Assembly: GCA_964035775.1 (NCBI GenBank)
Contig: OZ038315.1
Span: 29,901,458-29,965,457, forward strand
Source: Osedax frankpressi
Lineage: Eukaryota > Annelida > Polychaeta > Sabellida > Siboglinidae
Length of the DNA stretch: 64,000 bases
Direction of reading: 5' to 3'
Position numbers and translations under genes: made by a program. This document shows positions 23,963-35,667 of this stretch, piece by piece. The notes below the pieces were generated by a model. The model did not search any database. It had not been told where the DNA came from and saw nothing but the letters and a program-made list of their open reading frames with translations. Every line of letters begins with the position of its first letter. Within the stretch, counting starts at the first letter, position 1.

Positions 23963-24453
23963 GTGCTGTCTTAATTTGTTTTTGAATGTAATTTTATTTC
24001 TCTATTAATAGTAACTTACTGTATACTCTCATATGCAGTTTGATTTGGTAAAGGGCATGCCGACACAGAGGAATTGCGATAAAAAGTATTGCGATAAAAA
24101 GTACTAGCGCTATCAACGTAATTTGTTCTATTTTTTAAAGCTATCTGATTGGCTTTTAGAATCACATGACCACGCGTGTGTATGCTAACCGTAGAATATG
24201 GATAATAATACAAAATTTAGTATTAAAAATTTTATATTTAAACATATATTAGTTTACTAATATTATATTTATATTTCTGATATATTTATATAATTTTTCA
24301 ATAATTGAATTAATCACATTGAAATTGTTGTCTATTACTGGATCAACTAGTGGTAGTTTTAAATAAAAATCCGACGCATATACATAATTGCAATGCTCCG
24401 TTAATAGTGTTTAGTAGATTGCGATACTAATTCGCTATACTACACCCACTTAC

Positions 24454-25039
24454 CGAGAAAGAGCAAGGCTAGTTCTTTGAGACTGATGTCCTGTTTGTCA
24501 ACAGTCCTGCATACTATCGAATCGTGTAGTCCTCAAACACGTCGCGGTTTGGGTAGTCGTCGATTCTCAAATCGAGTAAGTTGAAGTCCTTCTTCAAGTT
24601 GTGACAGATGATCAACGTGCTGTCTTATAATGGGCAATTTACTTATCAAGTACACGAATGAGAAAGAGAGCCGTCAAAACTAACTGAACTATATGTAATT
24701 ATAATCATGAATATTATAATTAACTATTATGTATACAATTTTTATATATATTTAATAATTATAATATCAGTTTCTCGAACATCCTCGAAATATGAAGTAT
24801 TTTCTAGATCTTTCTCAGTAATTCCAGAACATTTAGTTCTATAATCCATAATCGAAAATATTAAAGTATACACTCGTGAGTGTATATATAGTAATAGTTT
24901 AATCAATATTATTAATTTAGATAAATTAAATAATTATTAGTATTATCGATTACATTCTAGATAACTAACCTAATCTGATATACTGTCCGCCATCTCCTAC
25001 GGATACAACCTATGTATCAATTGTAACTTGAGATGAATC
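24454..25039 (-). pseudogene. REX-type RNA exonuclease fragment, mosaic A/B copy in U1
   Basis: The only exonuclease fragment in U1. Its low-coordinate end is A-like (GACTGATGTCCTG). The middle is B-like (GGTTTGGGTAG, GTGACAGATG, CTTATCAAGTACAC). The first exon is A-like with the stop at the catalytic Glu codon, and the flank beyond it is B-like (TATAGTATAGAGTAAC). It also lacks the TCTATCACCTC block that carries the exon-2 donor in the other copies. It is best explained as a recombinant. Confidence 0.68.
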
Positions 25040-25099
25040 CTATAAATAATATAGTATAGAGTAACTATTCAAATTATGTCATTTTTGATGAGTGTATAT

Positions 25100-25103
25100 C
25101 TAA

Positions 25104-25136
<33 letters not shown>

Positions 25137-26814
25137 AACTATTTAATCTGCAGTATTATGACAACATCTGCACAATACTGATATATAGCGTAAATTAAAG
25201 AATGATATAATAAGAAATTTTTTTGAAATTTTTTTTAGTTAGTTTAAAAGTTGATGTAGTAGTAATGGACTCCTATTATAAGATGGAAATTCAATAGATA
25301 ATGTACTAGGTATGGTAAATATAAGAATGTGGGTTAAATTAATGCGGTATTTTATGTTTATAGTAATTAGGAAACCATTATTAGTACGAGTATTAATATG
25401 TGTGGCGATTGTTGTTGATATTATTTGGTTAATAGTATGATTTAGCATAGTGAGGTTTATAAATTAGCCGAATATGTTTAGTTAATCGCATATATGGTAT
25501 TCAAATAGGATTCAAGTGAAAATAGTTATATGTTGTCTGGAAATGTAATGTATTATATATACACATGGCTACAGAGTTTCGAATGGTAAAATAAGTAATT
25601 TTAGAATATTAAAATAATATCCCATATAATAATGATATCATATATATATTCCATAAATTTAATATTATCAATATTAATGTAAGAATATTAGTTATAATAT
25701 TATGATAAAATTATTTATATTATAGTAGTAACAAGTATGTAATAATTATATATAATATAAATATCACATGTAGTATTTAAATATTATAGAATTAATTATA
25801 GTAAAATTGAAATATGATATTAAAATTATAATTGTAATTTTTTAAATACTATTATTCTAAATATTCTAAAATAGGTTATTATTAAATATATTACATGACC
25901 ATTTATAGTGATATGCTCAATTATATATAATATAGCATATAACCAATTTAACTCTTCGATTCATTTTGTACAAAATATAGATATTTATTATAAATTGTTT
26001 AATACAAATATTTAATTTACAGACGAAAATTAAAGAAATTAGTAAATAAAATAATATGATCATTGTATGGGTCACAGATTATACATTACATGAAATTAAT
26101 TCAAGTATATATTTAAATATATATGTATTAAATATGTATATGTATATATAATATGTATTAAATATATGTATATTTGGGTTCGTATGTATGTTATATACAT
26201 ATATATATATAACGAACAAACATATGAACAAATATATATTTAGAAAAACATAATTTTTTAATGGGAGACTTAAAGATTATCGCACACCCGATTAATTACC
26301 TAATTTAAAATGAAAATAACCTTATAATATACCAACCCAAATCGATATTGTACAACATCGATACTTATAAGTTAATGTAATACATTCTATTTTTTATACT
26401 CATATTTTATAATAATTAGACATATATATATATATATATATATCATACGTGGGATTGTACTAAAATAGACACGCCCACCATTATATCTTGTGAGGGCATT
26501 GCCCGCCGTGCATTTAATAGATATTTAGAATACTAGACACTCTTATAGTATACTATAGAGTATATATACTCTATAGTATATTATTCTAATAGTTTATTTA
26601 AACAACGATACGAATAACACCAACGAACTTATTCTGAGTTAATTTAGAAAACAAAACTAATAAATATGCAGGTTTCCAATTCCCGGCTGGTAATGAATGA
26701 ATTAATTTTTTAATGTGAACAAATCTTACATCATATATGAAATTTCACGTTCATATGAAATAAGGACAATTATTTTATTTTACTTATATGAATATATATG
26801 CTCATTTATAAGAG
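25100..26814. other. AT-rich interval of the unit (U1 example; same in U2-U5)
   Basis: Holds a TA tract, an open minus frame of 69 codons at 25239-25448 (low-complexity, unrecognised) and a perfect palindrome around 26544-26581 (ATAGAGTATATATACTCTAT core). A small GC-richer patch at 26461-26520 (CACGCCCACC, GGGCATTGCCC) is conserved between units, but so is everything else. No gene supported. Equivalents: 33900-35667, 42770-44551, 51653-53430, 60508-62283. Confidence 0.4.
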
Positions 26815-27509
26815 TGAGTGAGTTTGTGAGTGAGTGAGTGTGTGTGTATATATGTTTATTCACCAAAATCAAATTTTTACATTGTTCGAAGGTGAGTTAC
26901 CGAAATATAACATAATTAATATAGTAAATAATACGTTTTTCAAAATAAATAAATAATCGATGTAATAATTGTGGTAATATGTGTAAGGAAGTTGCGTGAG
27001 AGGGAATTGCATGTGATGAAGTGTGCAATGCACAAGGGAGAAATGTATAGAGGATATTGTGTAGAGAAAATATGTCAGATATAAATGTGTAAGGGAGGTG
27101 AAGAGTAGTAAGGTTGGTAAGAAGTAAGTAGTAAAAGTGGTAACGTAATATAGGCTGTAGAAATAAGTAGTGGCGTATTTGTAGTTGAGTAATATAAATA
27201 GTATTAGATAAAAGTAGAGTGTAAGTCATTTTGATAATTCATTAGCATAGGAATATTATAAGGGTATGTCAGATTATATCAGTCTAGATCAAGTAAGTAT
27301 TTGTGAAGTTTGCATTTAAAAGTATTTGTATTATTTTCATTGGTAACAGTTATAGGTAGCTTATTCCAAAGTTGTGGAAAATTGTTTGTTATGTCTTGTT
27401 TAATGTTACAATGAACATAACACCTGATAAAATGATTCGATATAGTGGTTTTCTGTATGATTTCAACATTAACAATAGACATAACGATTGGAATTAGCAC
27501 AGCTACCAT
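26815..27509 (-). pseudogene. LINE 3' end (CR1/L2-like), 5'-truncated, U1
   Basis: The minus frame ending at 27279 reads FIRCYVHCNIKQDITNNFPQ then LWNKLPITVTNENNTNTFKC and KLHKYLLDLD. This is the classic ORF2 tail of CR1/L2-type LINEs (patterns like LWNSLP...TxxTFKxxLKxYLL). Downstream on the same strand come about 400 bases of 3' UTR, an AATAAA (complement of 26855-26860) and a short CA/CTCA microsatellite tail, as many LINEs of this group end in simple repeats. The 5' part is missing. The 110-codon frame at 26897-27229 falls in this 3' UTR and is not regarded as a gene. Confidence 0.66.
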
Positions 27510-28156
27510 GTAACCCTAGATTATAATATAGCTATACCAAGGAGTATACTTTATAGATACATATTAAATTATAGATTGTTCTTTTGCGTAAGATTTAAAA
27601 ATATATATAAAATATGTATTATATGTAATACATTCGGCATAACATGACACATATCACACCATATTTATCAAATTGAGCATCTTGAAAATATAAATGTATA
27701 TCACGTTAATATGAATGAAACTTAATAACAAAAAATATCAATAATAATTCATATATTGTTATAATGTAAGTTAAAACTTATTTAAATGTGGATAGGTTTT
27801 TTTCAGAGGTTCATTTTGATAATTCTATATCATAATCTTCAAATGGGAATTTTAATTATTCTTAAACATGATAATTGCTATTATTAAAATACTAGTATTA
27901 TTTTATTGAAATATTAATTAAATATGCAAAATGTGATTAATTATATAATATCTATATAAATATTCCAATAGAAAATTAAATATGAGTGGATTAGCAATGT
28001 TGATTGGAAATTTCGCGATAATTCACTCATCCTTAATACAAAAAAGTACTCAACTGATCAACATTTCCTCAAACTCAACCTCCACTTACCTCAATTGAAT
28101 AATTAAATAATTCACAAATTCTAACTTCAGACTCAATTACCTATTCACTGTTTTCA

Positions 28157-28522
28157 GAACTTGGCGTAACAAAACTCGGACAACTCGATAACATTATTAA
28201 GCATGCCATCAGAATAAATAACCGACTCCCCGAAATAAACTACTTTACCAGCATCACTAAACTCCGACTAAAACTTAACTGGATGACTACCAACGATAGA
28301 ATTACCTACAAAACGATGACTATTTTATTCCATCTTTTATCTCGCAATCAACATTTCAGCCTAAGTCACCTTACAGCCTAAGTCATTCGTACTAAATCAC
28401 TTATACGTTTATTATGATCATCCATACTCGACCTACTTAATGAACATTATATTCCATTGCAAAAACTAAAAAGTATGCTCACAAGTGTATACAAAGATAT
28501 TCCTAATGCACAAATAAAATAA
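28157..28522 (+). pseudogene. Second LINE ORF2 C-terminal fragment, opposite strand, U1
   Basis: One plus frame reads ELGVTKLGQLDNIIKHAIRI, NNRLPEINYFTSITKLRLKL, NWMTTNDRITYKTMTILFHL, matching the post-RT domain of LINEs (patterns like LQKLQNRAARII...LxWLPLxxRIxYK). Two in-frame stops (28379 and in TTATGATCA near 28415) interrupt it; the same frame then runs to TAA at 28520. It points away from the minus-strand LINE 650 bases to the left, so two 5'-truncated LINEs stand head to head. Confidence 0.66.
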
Positions 28523-29730
28523 TTTTCTATACATTTTCTTTTGTTTATATTACTACCCATACTCGCATAAATCTTTTTTTGTATTCTTGATATATTTCGA
28601 TAATTATAATAATAAACGATAATAGTTATATATTTGGATTTTATTATTGTAATTTAAATTGTGTTTTTTTAATCAGTTTATATATACTAATACATATATA
28701 CTATCTATCATGTAACCCGAAACCATAATTTTCTGAGAAACAAACTATGTTTAAAAATAATGAAGTTTAACTGAAATATTTAACTAGTAATAATTGTCCG
28801 ATAGATGACGAATAGTTTTTAATACAGTTATTAAATATATTCCTCATATCAAGTTTTTTATTAAATGAGTTATTTGAAATATAGAATTGAATTTTGCTAT
28901 TTTATATAAAATATTTAAAACTTAGGTATAATTTATTATATGAGATCATGATATTTTATACCAGATAGATTAATATATAATTATAATTTGTATATTCATT
29001 AATTTTCAATTATATTACAACTCGTCATATTAAAATAAAATATTATGTTTTTAATTGAACCAATTTAATATTTAATAGAATTTAAATTAGAAAATGCAAA
29101 ACTAATATTTACTTTAATTTAATCATAAATATAAATATATATAAATTAAAACAGTATTTGTATTAATTTGTTACTATAAATATTACAACTGCATACAAAT
29201 TGTTAGTATTTTATATATATATATTTAATATTTGTTAAACATTTGAGTTTACTTATATGTGACCATAGCTAATAAATCATTACCTTTAAAAATACAATAC
29301 TAGTTATTATTTTATATTTAATGAGTAGTTCATTCGTTTAATTCACACAACAAACTAAATATATATCTTAGAATATATAATTAACATTGCAAATAAATAA
29401 AGTTTATACTGACATTGTTTAATATATATTATATACTATATCTTAGTAATGGATACTAAAATTATATCACCGATTCCTATAAAATATAGCTTATAATTTT
29501 AATTTTTACTTACTACTGGTACTGGTACAATCCGTTAATGTACTGTATTTGAATTATTAATAATATTATGTAATGTAATAAGATAATTCTAATTATCTTT
29601 TACAATTATATAGAATTTGAGATTTAAATGAAATCTAATAATATAAAAATACATATATAAATTAATAAAATTATATTATTATTTCAGAAAGTTAATGAAA
29701 ATAAATTGCGGGAAAATATATTTGCGTTAT
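28523..29730. other. AT-rich tail of the unit (U1 example)
   Basis: Very AT-rich, no gene seen. It is the part whose diverged homologue forms the array edge at 21640-22528. Equivalents: 37391-38597, 46275-47481, 55139-56346. Confidence 0.45.
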
Positions 29731-30042
29731 TTTGCAGTCTATAGTTAGTTAAAATGTTGCTTAGGCTCCACTAGCCCATGTCTATTTAGATCTTGGTAGT
29801 TTAAATGGGTGCTTAGCAATGACACTATCCTCTCACTGATTGACTAGTTTAAATGAGTGCTTAGTCGTGTTCATTATCTTCTCACTAGTTTACTAGTTTA
29901 AATGATTACTTAGCGATGTCACTATCCTCTCACTGGTCGGTTAGTTTAAATGAGTGCTTAGTGGTGATCATTATCCTCCCACTGGTAAGATCTAAATAGT
30001 GATGGTATAGTGGAGTATCCTCCATCTACTATAGACTGCAAA
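29731..30042. mobile_element. 312-bp IR-bounded minisatellite element, U2
   Basis: Same length and ends as in U1. The fourth internal repeat reads AAATGAGTG where U1 has AAATTAGTG. Confidence 0.72.
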
Positions 30043-30512
30043 TGCATATCAAAGAAGGAGTTATATTATGTATAAAAACGAATCGTAAACCTAAGTATAG
30101 TTAGTATTATACATATAATAGAATACACAAACATACATATATATAAAATAATAATATGTAAATATGTTTTTAATTAAATTTGTAAAAAATAGATTAAATT
30201 ATTCAAATAATAATAATTTTTTAAAATATTCAATATTTAATAAAATATTCAATAACAGATTTCTAATATGTTTGTTGAGATTATATTACGTAAAGCATCT
30301 TCTATATATACAAAGTCCTCAAATGATCCGACAATTAAAGCATATCCTAAATATAAAGCATACTAACATCCAATGGATGACTAAACATAAACAAATGACA
30401 TAAAGCATACCCTACATCAAAAGAACCAACCCATAAGGAAGAAAACTATAAAAAAGGACTAACCTTTAATTTAGTTAAGAAGACATTCTCAAGCGCACCG
30501 GAAAGAATCAGA

Positions 30513-30563
30513 ATGCAATTCGAGAATATTTCACTTGACCAACGAAATGTTCTCGGATTGCAT
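30513..30563. repeat. Hairpin H1, U2 (reference)
   Basis: The left arm ATGCAATTCGAGAATATTTC pairs along its full 20 bases with GAAATGTTCTCGGATTGCAT across the loop ACTTGACCAAC; two of the pairs are G-U in RNA. After a small internal loop, AAGAA and TTCTT extend the stem by five more pairs. This is long enough to fold as a pre-microRNA-like transcript. It could equally be a remnant of a palindromic mobile element. A promoter or transcript cannot be shown from sequence. Confidence 0.72.
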
Positions 30564-30834
30564 TGCCTTCTTAATCTAATAAATATAAATGAAGTATTTT
30601 ATTTATTATTTTGATATTAAATATTATAGGACACGTGATATATTATTATGTGATACGTCTAAAAGTATAAGTAAAATTCAATTCAACTATAGTTGAATTA
30701 AGATGGACTCTAGTCCAAAGTTTTATAAAAGTTTGTAATATATTTAAAAATTAATGGAGGATTAAAATGGAGCTATTACGGACACTTAGTGACTCCAAGA
30801 CCTATTTATCTAAGTTTTGATGTAATGTTGTGTA

Positions 30835-31180
30835 TTACAATTTAATATGAGCTTTCGGTAAGATAAGATCGAAACCAGTTGCGTGCTATACCTGCAATGA
30901 CAATAGAGAAAGTATTTGAAGCATTATATTAAGGTCGACTGTATCAAAATTGGAGAATAGATCTAGGAGAATTGTAAACATTCTATAATTTTGTTTTGGA
31001 TTAGATTAAATGTCATTAAGGAATACTATTAGAGCTGTCTCGGTGTAAGCACTTTGGAATGGATCAAGTATGTTGTTTTTCATATTAAATAGCTTTAGCT
31101 GAGTAGATAGGAAGTAATAATTTAGTTATTTTTCCAAGAAATTCTACAATGATTCTGAAAATTGTATTATAGTTATTTTC
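30835..31180 (-). pseudogene. Decayed LINE reverse transcriptase fragment, U2 (reference)
   Basis: Read on the minus strand, pieces in shifting frames spell KNNILDPFQSAY, TALIVFLNDI, FTILLDLFSNFDTVDLNIML and NWFRSYLTE. These correspond in order to the conserved reverse-transcriptase core of CR1/L2-type LINEs, which typically reads like LDPFQSAYRKGHSTETAL, LLDLSAAFDTVDH and WFRSYL. Several frame changes and stops make it non-functional. It lies between hairpin H1 and the CCAAT/E-box cluster. Confidence 0.65.
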
Positions 31181-31390
31181 GTGCTGTCTTAATTTGTTTT
31201 TGAATGTAATTTTATTTCTCTATTAATAGTAACTTACTGTATACTCTCATATGCAGTTTGATTTGGTAAAGGGCATGCCGACACAGAGGAATTTTACATG
31301 TAAGAAATAGGGAAATGGACCCATTTTATAAATCTATTGCGATAAAAAGTACTAGCGCTATCAACGTAATTTTTTCTATTTTTTAAAGCT

Positions 31391-31430
31391 ATCTGATTGG
31401 CTTTTAGAATCACATGACCACACGTGTGTA
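31391..31430. promoter_or_regulatory. CCAAT-box plus double E-box cluster in the unit (U2 example)
   Basis: CTGATTGGCT (a reversed CCAAT box, NF-Y type) is followed within 15 bases by TCACATGACC and then by CACGTG inside CACACGTGTG, in an otherwise AT-rich setting. Such a combination is typical of animal core promoters bound by NF-Y and bHLH-zip factors. The same block is in U3-U5; U1 (24141-24180) has CACGCGTG instead of CACACGTG. Promoter activity is inferred. Confidence 0.4.
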
Positions 31431-31701
31431 TGCTAACCGTAGAATATGGATAATAATACAAAATTTAGTATTAAAAATGTTATATTTAAACATAAATTAG
31501 TTTACTAATATTATATTTATATTTCTGATATATTTATATAATTTTTCAATAATTGAATTAATCACATTGAAATTGTTGTCTATTACTGGATCAACTAGTG
31601 GTAGTTTTAAATAAAAATCCGTCGCATATACATAATTGCAATACTCCGTTAATAGTGTTTAGTAGATTGCGATACTAATCCGCTATACTACACCCACTTA
31701 C

Positions 31702-32299
31702 CGAGAAAGAGCAAGGCTAGTTCTTTGAGACTGATGTCCTGTTTGTCAACAGTCCTGCATAATATCGAATCGTGTAGTCCTCAAACACGTCGCGGTTTTG
31801 GTAGTCGTCGATTCTCAAATCGAGTAAGTTGAAGTCCTTCTTCAAGTTGTGACTGATGATCAACGTGCTGTCTTATAATGGGCAATTTACTTCTCAAACA
31901 CACGAATGAGAAAGAGAGCCGTCAAAACTATCTGAACTATATGTAATTATAATCATGAATATTATAATTAACTATTATGTATATAATTTTTATATATTTA
32001 CATCTATCACCTCAAGAATTATAATATCAGTTTCTCGAACATCCTCGAAACATGAAGTATTTTCTAGATCTTTCTCAGTAATTCCAGAACGGTTAGTTCT
32101 ATAATCCATAATCGAAACTATTAAATTATACACTCGTGAGTGTATATATAGTAATAGTTAAATCAATATTATTAATTTAGATAAATTAAATAATTATTAG
32201 CATTATCGATTAAATTCTAGATAACTAACCTAATCTGATATATTGTCCGCCATCTCCTACGGATACAACCTATGTATCAATTGTAACTTGAGATGAATC
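31702..32299 (-). pseudogene. REX/REXO4-like DEDD 3'-5' RNA exonuclease fragment A, U2
   Basis: Three exon-like blocks, read right to left. 32230-32299 encodes DSSQVTIDT-stop-VVSVGDGG; the family motif ExoI needs D-x-E here, and GAG has become TAG. The exon-2 block (down to about 32013) gives MDYRTNRSGITEKDLENTS, the DYRT..SGI signature of REXO4 and ISG20L-type exonucleases, then FEDVRETDII. Exon 3 (31702 upward) gives STLIISHNLKKDFNLLDLRI, carrying the ExoII Asp, then DDYQNRDVFED. A frameshift precedes DKQDISLKELALLFLG, which ends at a good donor. The terminal HxxxxD exon was not found. Such enzymes trim structured RNAs in the nucleus. This copy is dead by sequence. Confidence 0.75.
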
Positions 32300-32400
32300 C
32301 TATAAATAATATACTATATATTTTATGAAAAATCTCCAGAGTAACTATTCAAATTATGTCATTTTTGATGAGTGTATATCTAAAATATTATATATATATA

Positions 32401-32444
<44 letters not shown>

Positions 32445-32632
32445 CTATTTAACCTGCAGTATTATGACAACACACTTAAATAATACTCAGATAAAGAATC
32501 ATTAAATATAAATAATATACATAACTAAAATATATCCAAAAAAGGAAAGAAACAACCCATATGTAGGTTAATTACAAAAAAAGATCCTCTATAGCTATGG
32601 ATACTTTTTCACATACACAGGAATGAATCAGA

Positions 32633-32683
32633 ATGCAATTCGAGAATATTTCACTTGATCAACGAAATGTTCTCGAGTTGCTT
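32633..32683. repeat. Hairpin H2, U2
   Basis: Paralogue of H1 within the same unit. The left arm is identical and the right arm reads GAAATGTTCTCGAGTTGCTT. At stem positions 7-8 the wobble and Watson-Crick pairs are swapped relative to H1, so pairing is kept despite base changes. One outer pair is lost. Homology to H1 runs about 150 bases, from GAATCAGAATGC to TTTTGATATTAAATAT. Confidence 0.7.
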
Positions 32684-33005
32684 TGCCTTCTTAATCTAAT
32701 AAATAGATGTAAGTGAAGTGTTGCTTTTATTATTTTGATATTAAATATCATAGGAAATAAATCTTATAAATATAAAATATTTGAAACTAGTTCAAACTAT
32801 GATACATTATAAATAATTATTATATATGTGTTAAGACTAAAATTGTAATTAACATTGAATTCACAATAGTTGATCTCACAATAGTCACCTAGAGTTGATT
32901 TGAGATCAATTAATTCTAAAATAATCATTATAATTAAAAGTTATACGATATATATTATTATTTAATATTTAGTGAATATCTTTTCTAACTATAAAGATTA
33001 TTTTA

Positions 33006-33053
<48 letters not shown>
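33006..33053. repeat. (TA)n tract within the unit (U2 example)
   Basis: A TA run of about 48 bases. Its counterparts near 41872, 50768 and 59626 differ in length, and such tracts account for much of the length variation between units. Confidence 0.85.
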
Positions 33054-33057
<4 letters not shown>

Positions 33058-33286
33058 TTGTATACATATCTAAATTTGACTAATTATATATCACATGTAT
33101 AGTAATATACCTTACATCTATAATGATATTATACAAATAACTATTATCACATTGAAATTGTTGTCTATTACTCGATCAACTAGTGGTATTTTTAAATAAA
33201 AATCCGTCGCATATACATAATTGCAATACTCCGTTAATAGTGTTTAGTAGATTGCGATATTAATCCGCTATACTACACCCACTTAC

Positions 33287-33886
33287 CGAAAAAGAGCAAG
33301 GGTAGTTATTTGAGACTTATGTCCTGCTTGTCAACAGTCTTGCATAATATCGAATCTTGTAGTCCTCAAACACGTCGCGGTTTGGGTAGTCGTCGATTCT
33401 CAAATCGAGTAAGTTGAAGTCCTTCTTCAAGTTGTGACAGATGATCAACGTGCTGTCTTATAATGGGCAATTTACTTATCAAGTACACGAATGAGAAAGA
33501 GAGCCGTCAAAACTAACTGAACTATATGTAATTATAATCATGAATATTATAATTAACTATTATGTATATAATTTATATATATATTTACATCTATCACCTC
33601 AAGAATTCTAATATCAGTTTCTCGAACATCCTCGAAATATGAAGTATTTTCTAGATCTTTCTCATTAATTCCAGAACGTTTAGTTCTATAATCCATAATC
33701 GAAAATATTAAATTATACACTCGTGAGTGTATATATAGTAATAGTTTAATCAATATTATTAATTTAGATAAATTAAATAATTATTAGTATTATCGATTAC
33801 ATTCTAGATAACTAACCTAATCTGATATATTGTCCGCCATCTCCTACGGATACAACCTCTGTATCAATTGTAACTTGAGATGAATC
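33287..33886 (-). pseudogene. REX/REXO4-like DEDD 3'-5' RNA exonuclease fragment B, U2
   Basis: The better-preserved copy. Exon 1 (33817-33886, flanked by TTTATAG and GTTAGT) reads DSSQVTIDTEVVSVGDGGQY, so the D-x-E catalytic pair is intact. Exon 2 (33598-33696) reads MDYRTKRSGINEKDLENTSY then FEDVRETDIRILE and a GTGATAG donor. Exon 3 (33287-33457) keeps STLIICHNLKKDFNLLDLRI, then DDYPNRDVFEDYK, but has a frameshift and a stop before LKE/LKxLPLLF. The expected ARVSIVN-type segment after exon 1 and the terminal HxxxxD exon are not visible, and the exon-3 acceptor is poor. Probably a pseudogene. Confidence 0.76.
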
Positions 33887-33950
33887 CTATAAATAATATA
33901 GTATAGAGTAACTATTCAAATTATGTCATTTTTGATGAGTGTATATCTAA

Positions 33951-33989
<39 letters not shown>

Positions 33990-35667
33990 CTATTTAACCT
34001 GCAGTATTATGACAATATCTGCACAATACTGATATATAGCGTAAATTAAAGAATGATATAATAAGAAATTTGTTCGAAATTTGTTTTTTAGTTAGTTTAA
34101 AAGTTGATGTAGTAGTAATGGACTCCTATTATAAGATGGAAATTCAATAGATAATGTACTAAGTATGGTAAATATAAGAATGTGGGTTAAATTAATGCGG
34201 TATGTTATGTTTATAGTAATTAGGAAACCATTATTAGTACGAGTATTAATATGTGTGGCGATTGTTGTTGATATTATTTGGTTAATAGTATGATTTAGCA
34301 TAGTGAGGTTTATAAATTAGCCGAATATGTTTAGTTAATCGCATATATGGTATTCAAATAGGATTCAAGTGAAAATAGTTATATGTTGTCTGGAAATGTA
34401 ATGTATTATATATACACATGGCTACAGAGTTTCGAATGGTAAAATAAGTAATTTTAGAATATTAAAATAATATCCCATATAATAATGATATCATATATAT
34501 ATTCCATAAATTTAATATTATCAATATTAATGTAAGAATATTAGTTATAATATTATGATAAAATTATTTATATTATAGTAGTAACAAGTATGTAATAATT
34601 ATATATAATATAAATATCACATGTAGTATTTAAATATTATAGAATTAATTATAGTAAAATTGAAATATGATATTAAAATTATAATTGTAATTTTTTAAAT
34701 ACTATTATTCTAAATATTCTAAAATAGGTTATTATTAAATATATTACATGACCATTTATAGTGATATGCTCAATTATATATAATATAGCATATAACCAAT
34801 TTAACTCTTCGATTCATTTTGTACAAAATATAGATATTTATTATAAATTGTTTAATACAAATATTTTATTTACAGACGAAAATTAAAGAAATTAGTAAAT
34901 AAAATAATATGATCATTGTATGGGTCACAGATTATACATTACATGAAATTAATTCAAGTATATATTTAAATATATATGTATTAAATATGTATATGTATAT
35001 ATAATATGTATTAAATATATGTATATTTGGGTTCGTATGTATGTTATATACATATATATATATAACGAACAAACATATGAACAAATATATATTTAGAAAA
35101 ACATAATTTTTTAATGGGAGACTTAAAGATTATCGCACACCCGATTAATTACCTAATTTAAAATGAAAATAACCTTATAATATACCAACCCAAATCGATA
35201 TTGTACAACATCGATACTTATAAGTTAATGTAATACATTCTATTTTTTATACTCATATTTTATAATAATTAGACATATATATATATATATATATATCATA
35301 CGTGGGATTGTACTAAAATAGACACGCCCACCATTATATCTTGTGAGGGCATTGCCCGCCGTGCATTTAATAGATATTTAGAATACTAGACACTCTTATA
35401 GTATACTATAGAGTATATATACTCTATAGTATATTATTCTAATAGTTTATTTAAACAACGATACGAATAACACCAACGAACTTATTCTGAGTTAATTTAG
35501 AAAACAAAACTAATAAATATGCAGATTTCCAATTCCCGGCTGGTAATGAATGAATGAATTTTTTAATGTGAACAAATCTTACATCATATATGAAATTTCA
35601 CGTTCATATGAAATAAGGACAATTATTTTATTTTACTTATATGAATATATATGCTCATTTATAAGAG

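Larger units (their letters stand above)
22529..29730. repeat. Tandem unit U1 (7,202 bp, shortened)
   Basis: First near-identical member of the array. It is about 1.66 kb shorter than the others because one exonuclease-fragment-plus-hairpin interval is missing: only a single mosaic fragment and one hairpin are present. It also differs by a 12-base deletion near 23035 and a different filler at 24075-24105. Confidence 0.92.

Noticed and set aside
25239-25448. 69-codon minus open frame with a hydrophobic look, possible small membrane or mitochondrial-type protein
   Set aside because: Low-complexity Ile/Thr/Asn/Leu codons typical of AT-rich DNA, no family resemblance, no initiation or splice context.
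26897-27229. 110-codon minus open frame conserved in all units
   Set aside because: It lies in the 3' UTR of a truncated LINE, is low-complexity Leu/Tyr/Thr-rich, and is conserved only because the whole unit is.
30164-30403. 79-codon plus open frame conserved in U2-U5
   Set aside because: AT-driven composition, no motif, and U1 has indels in it; no evidence of coding.
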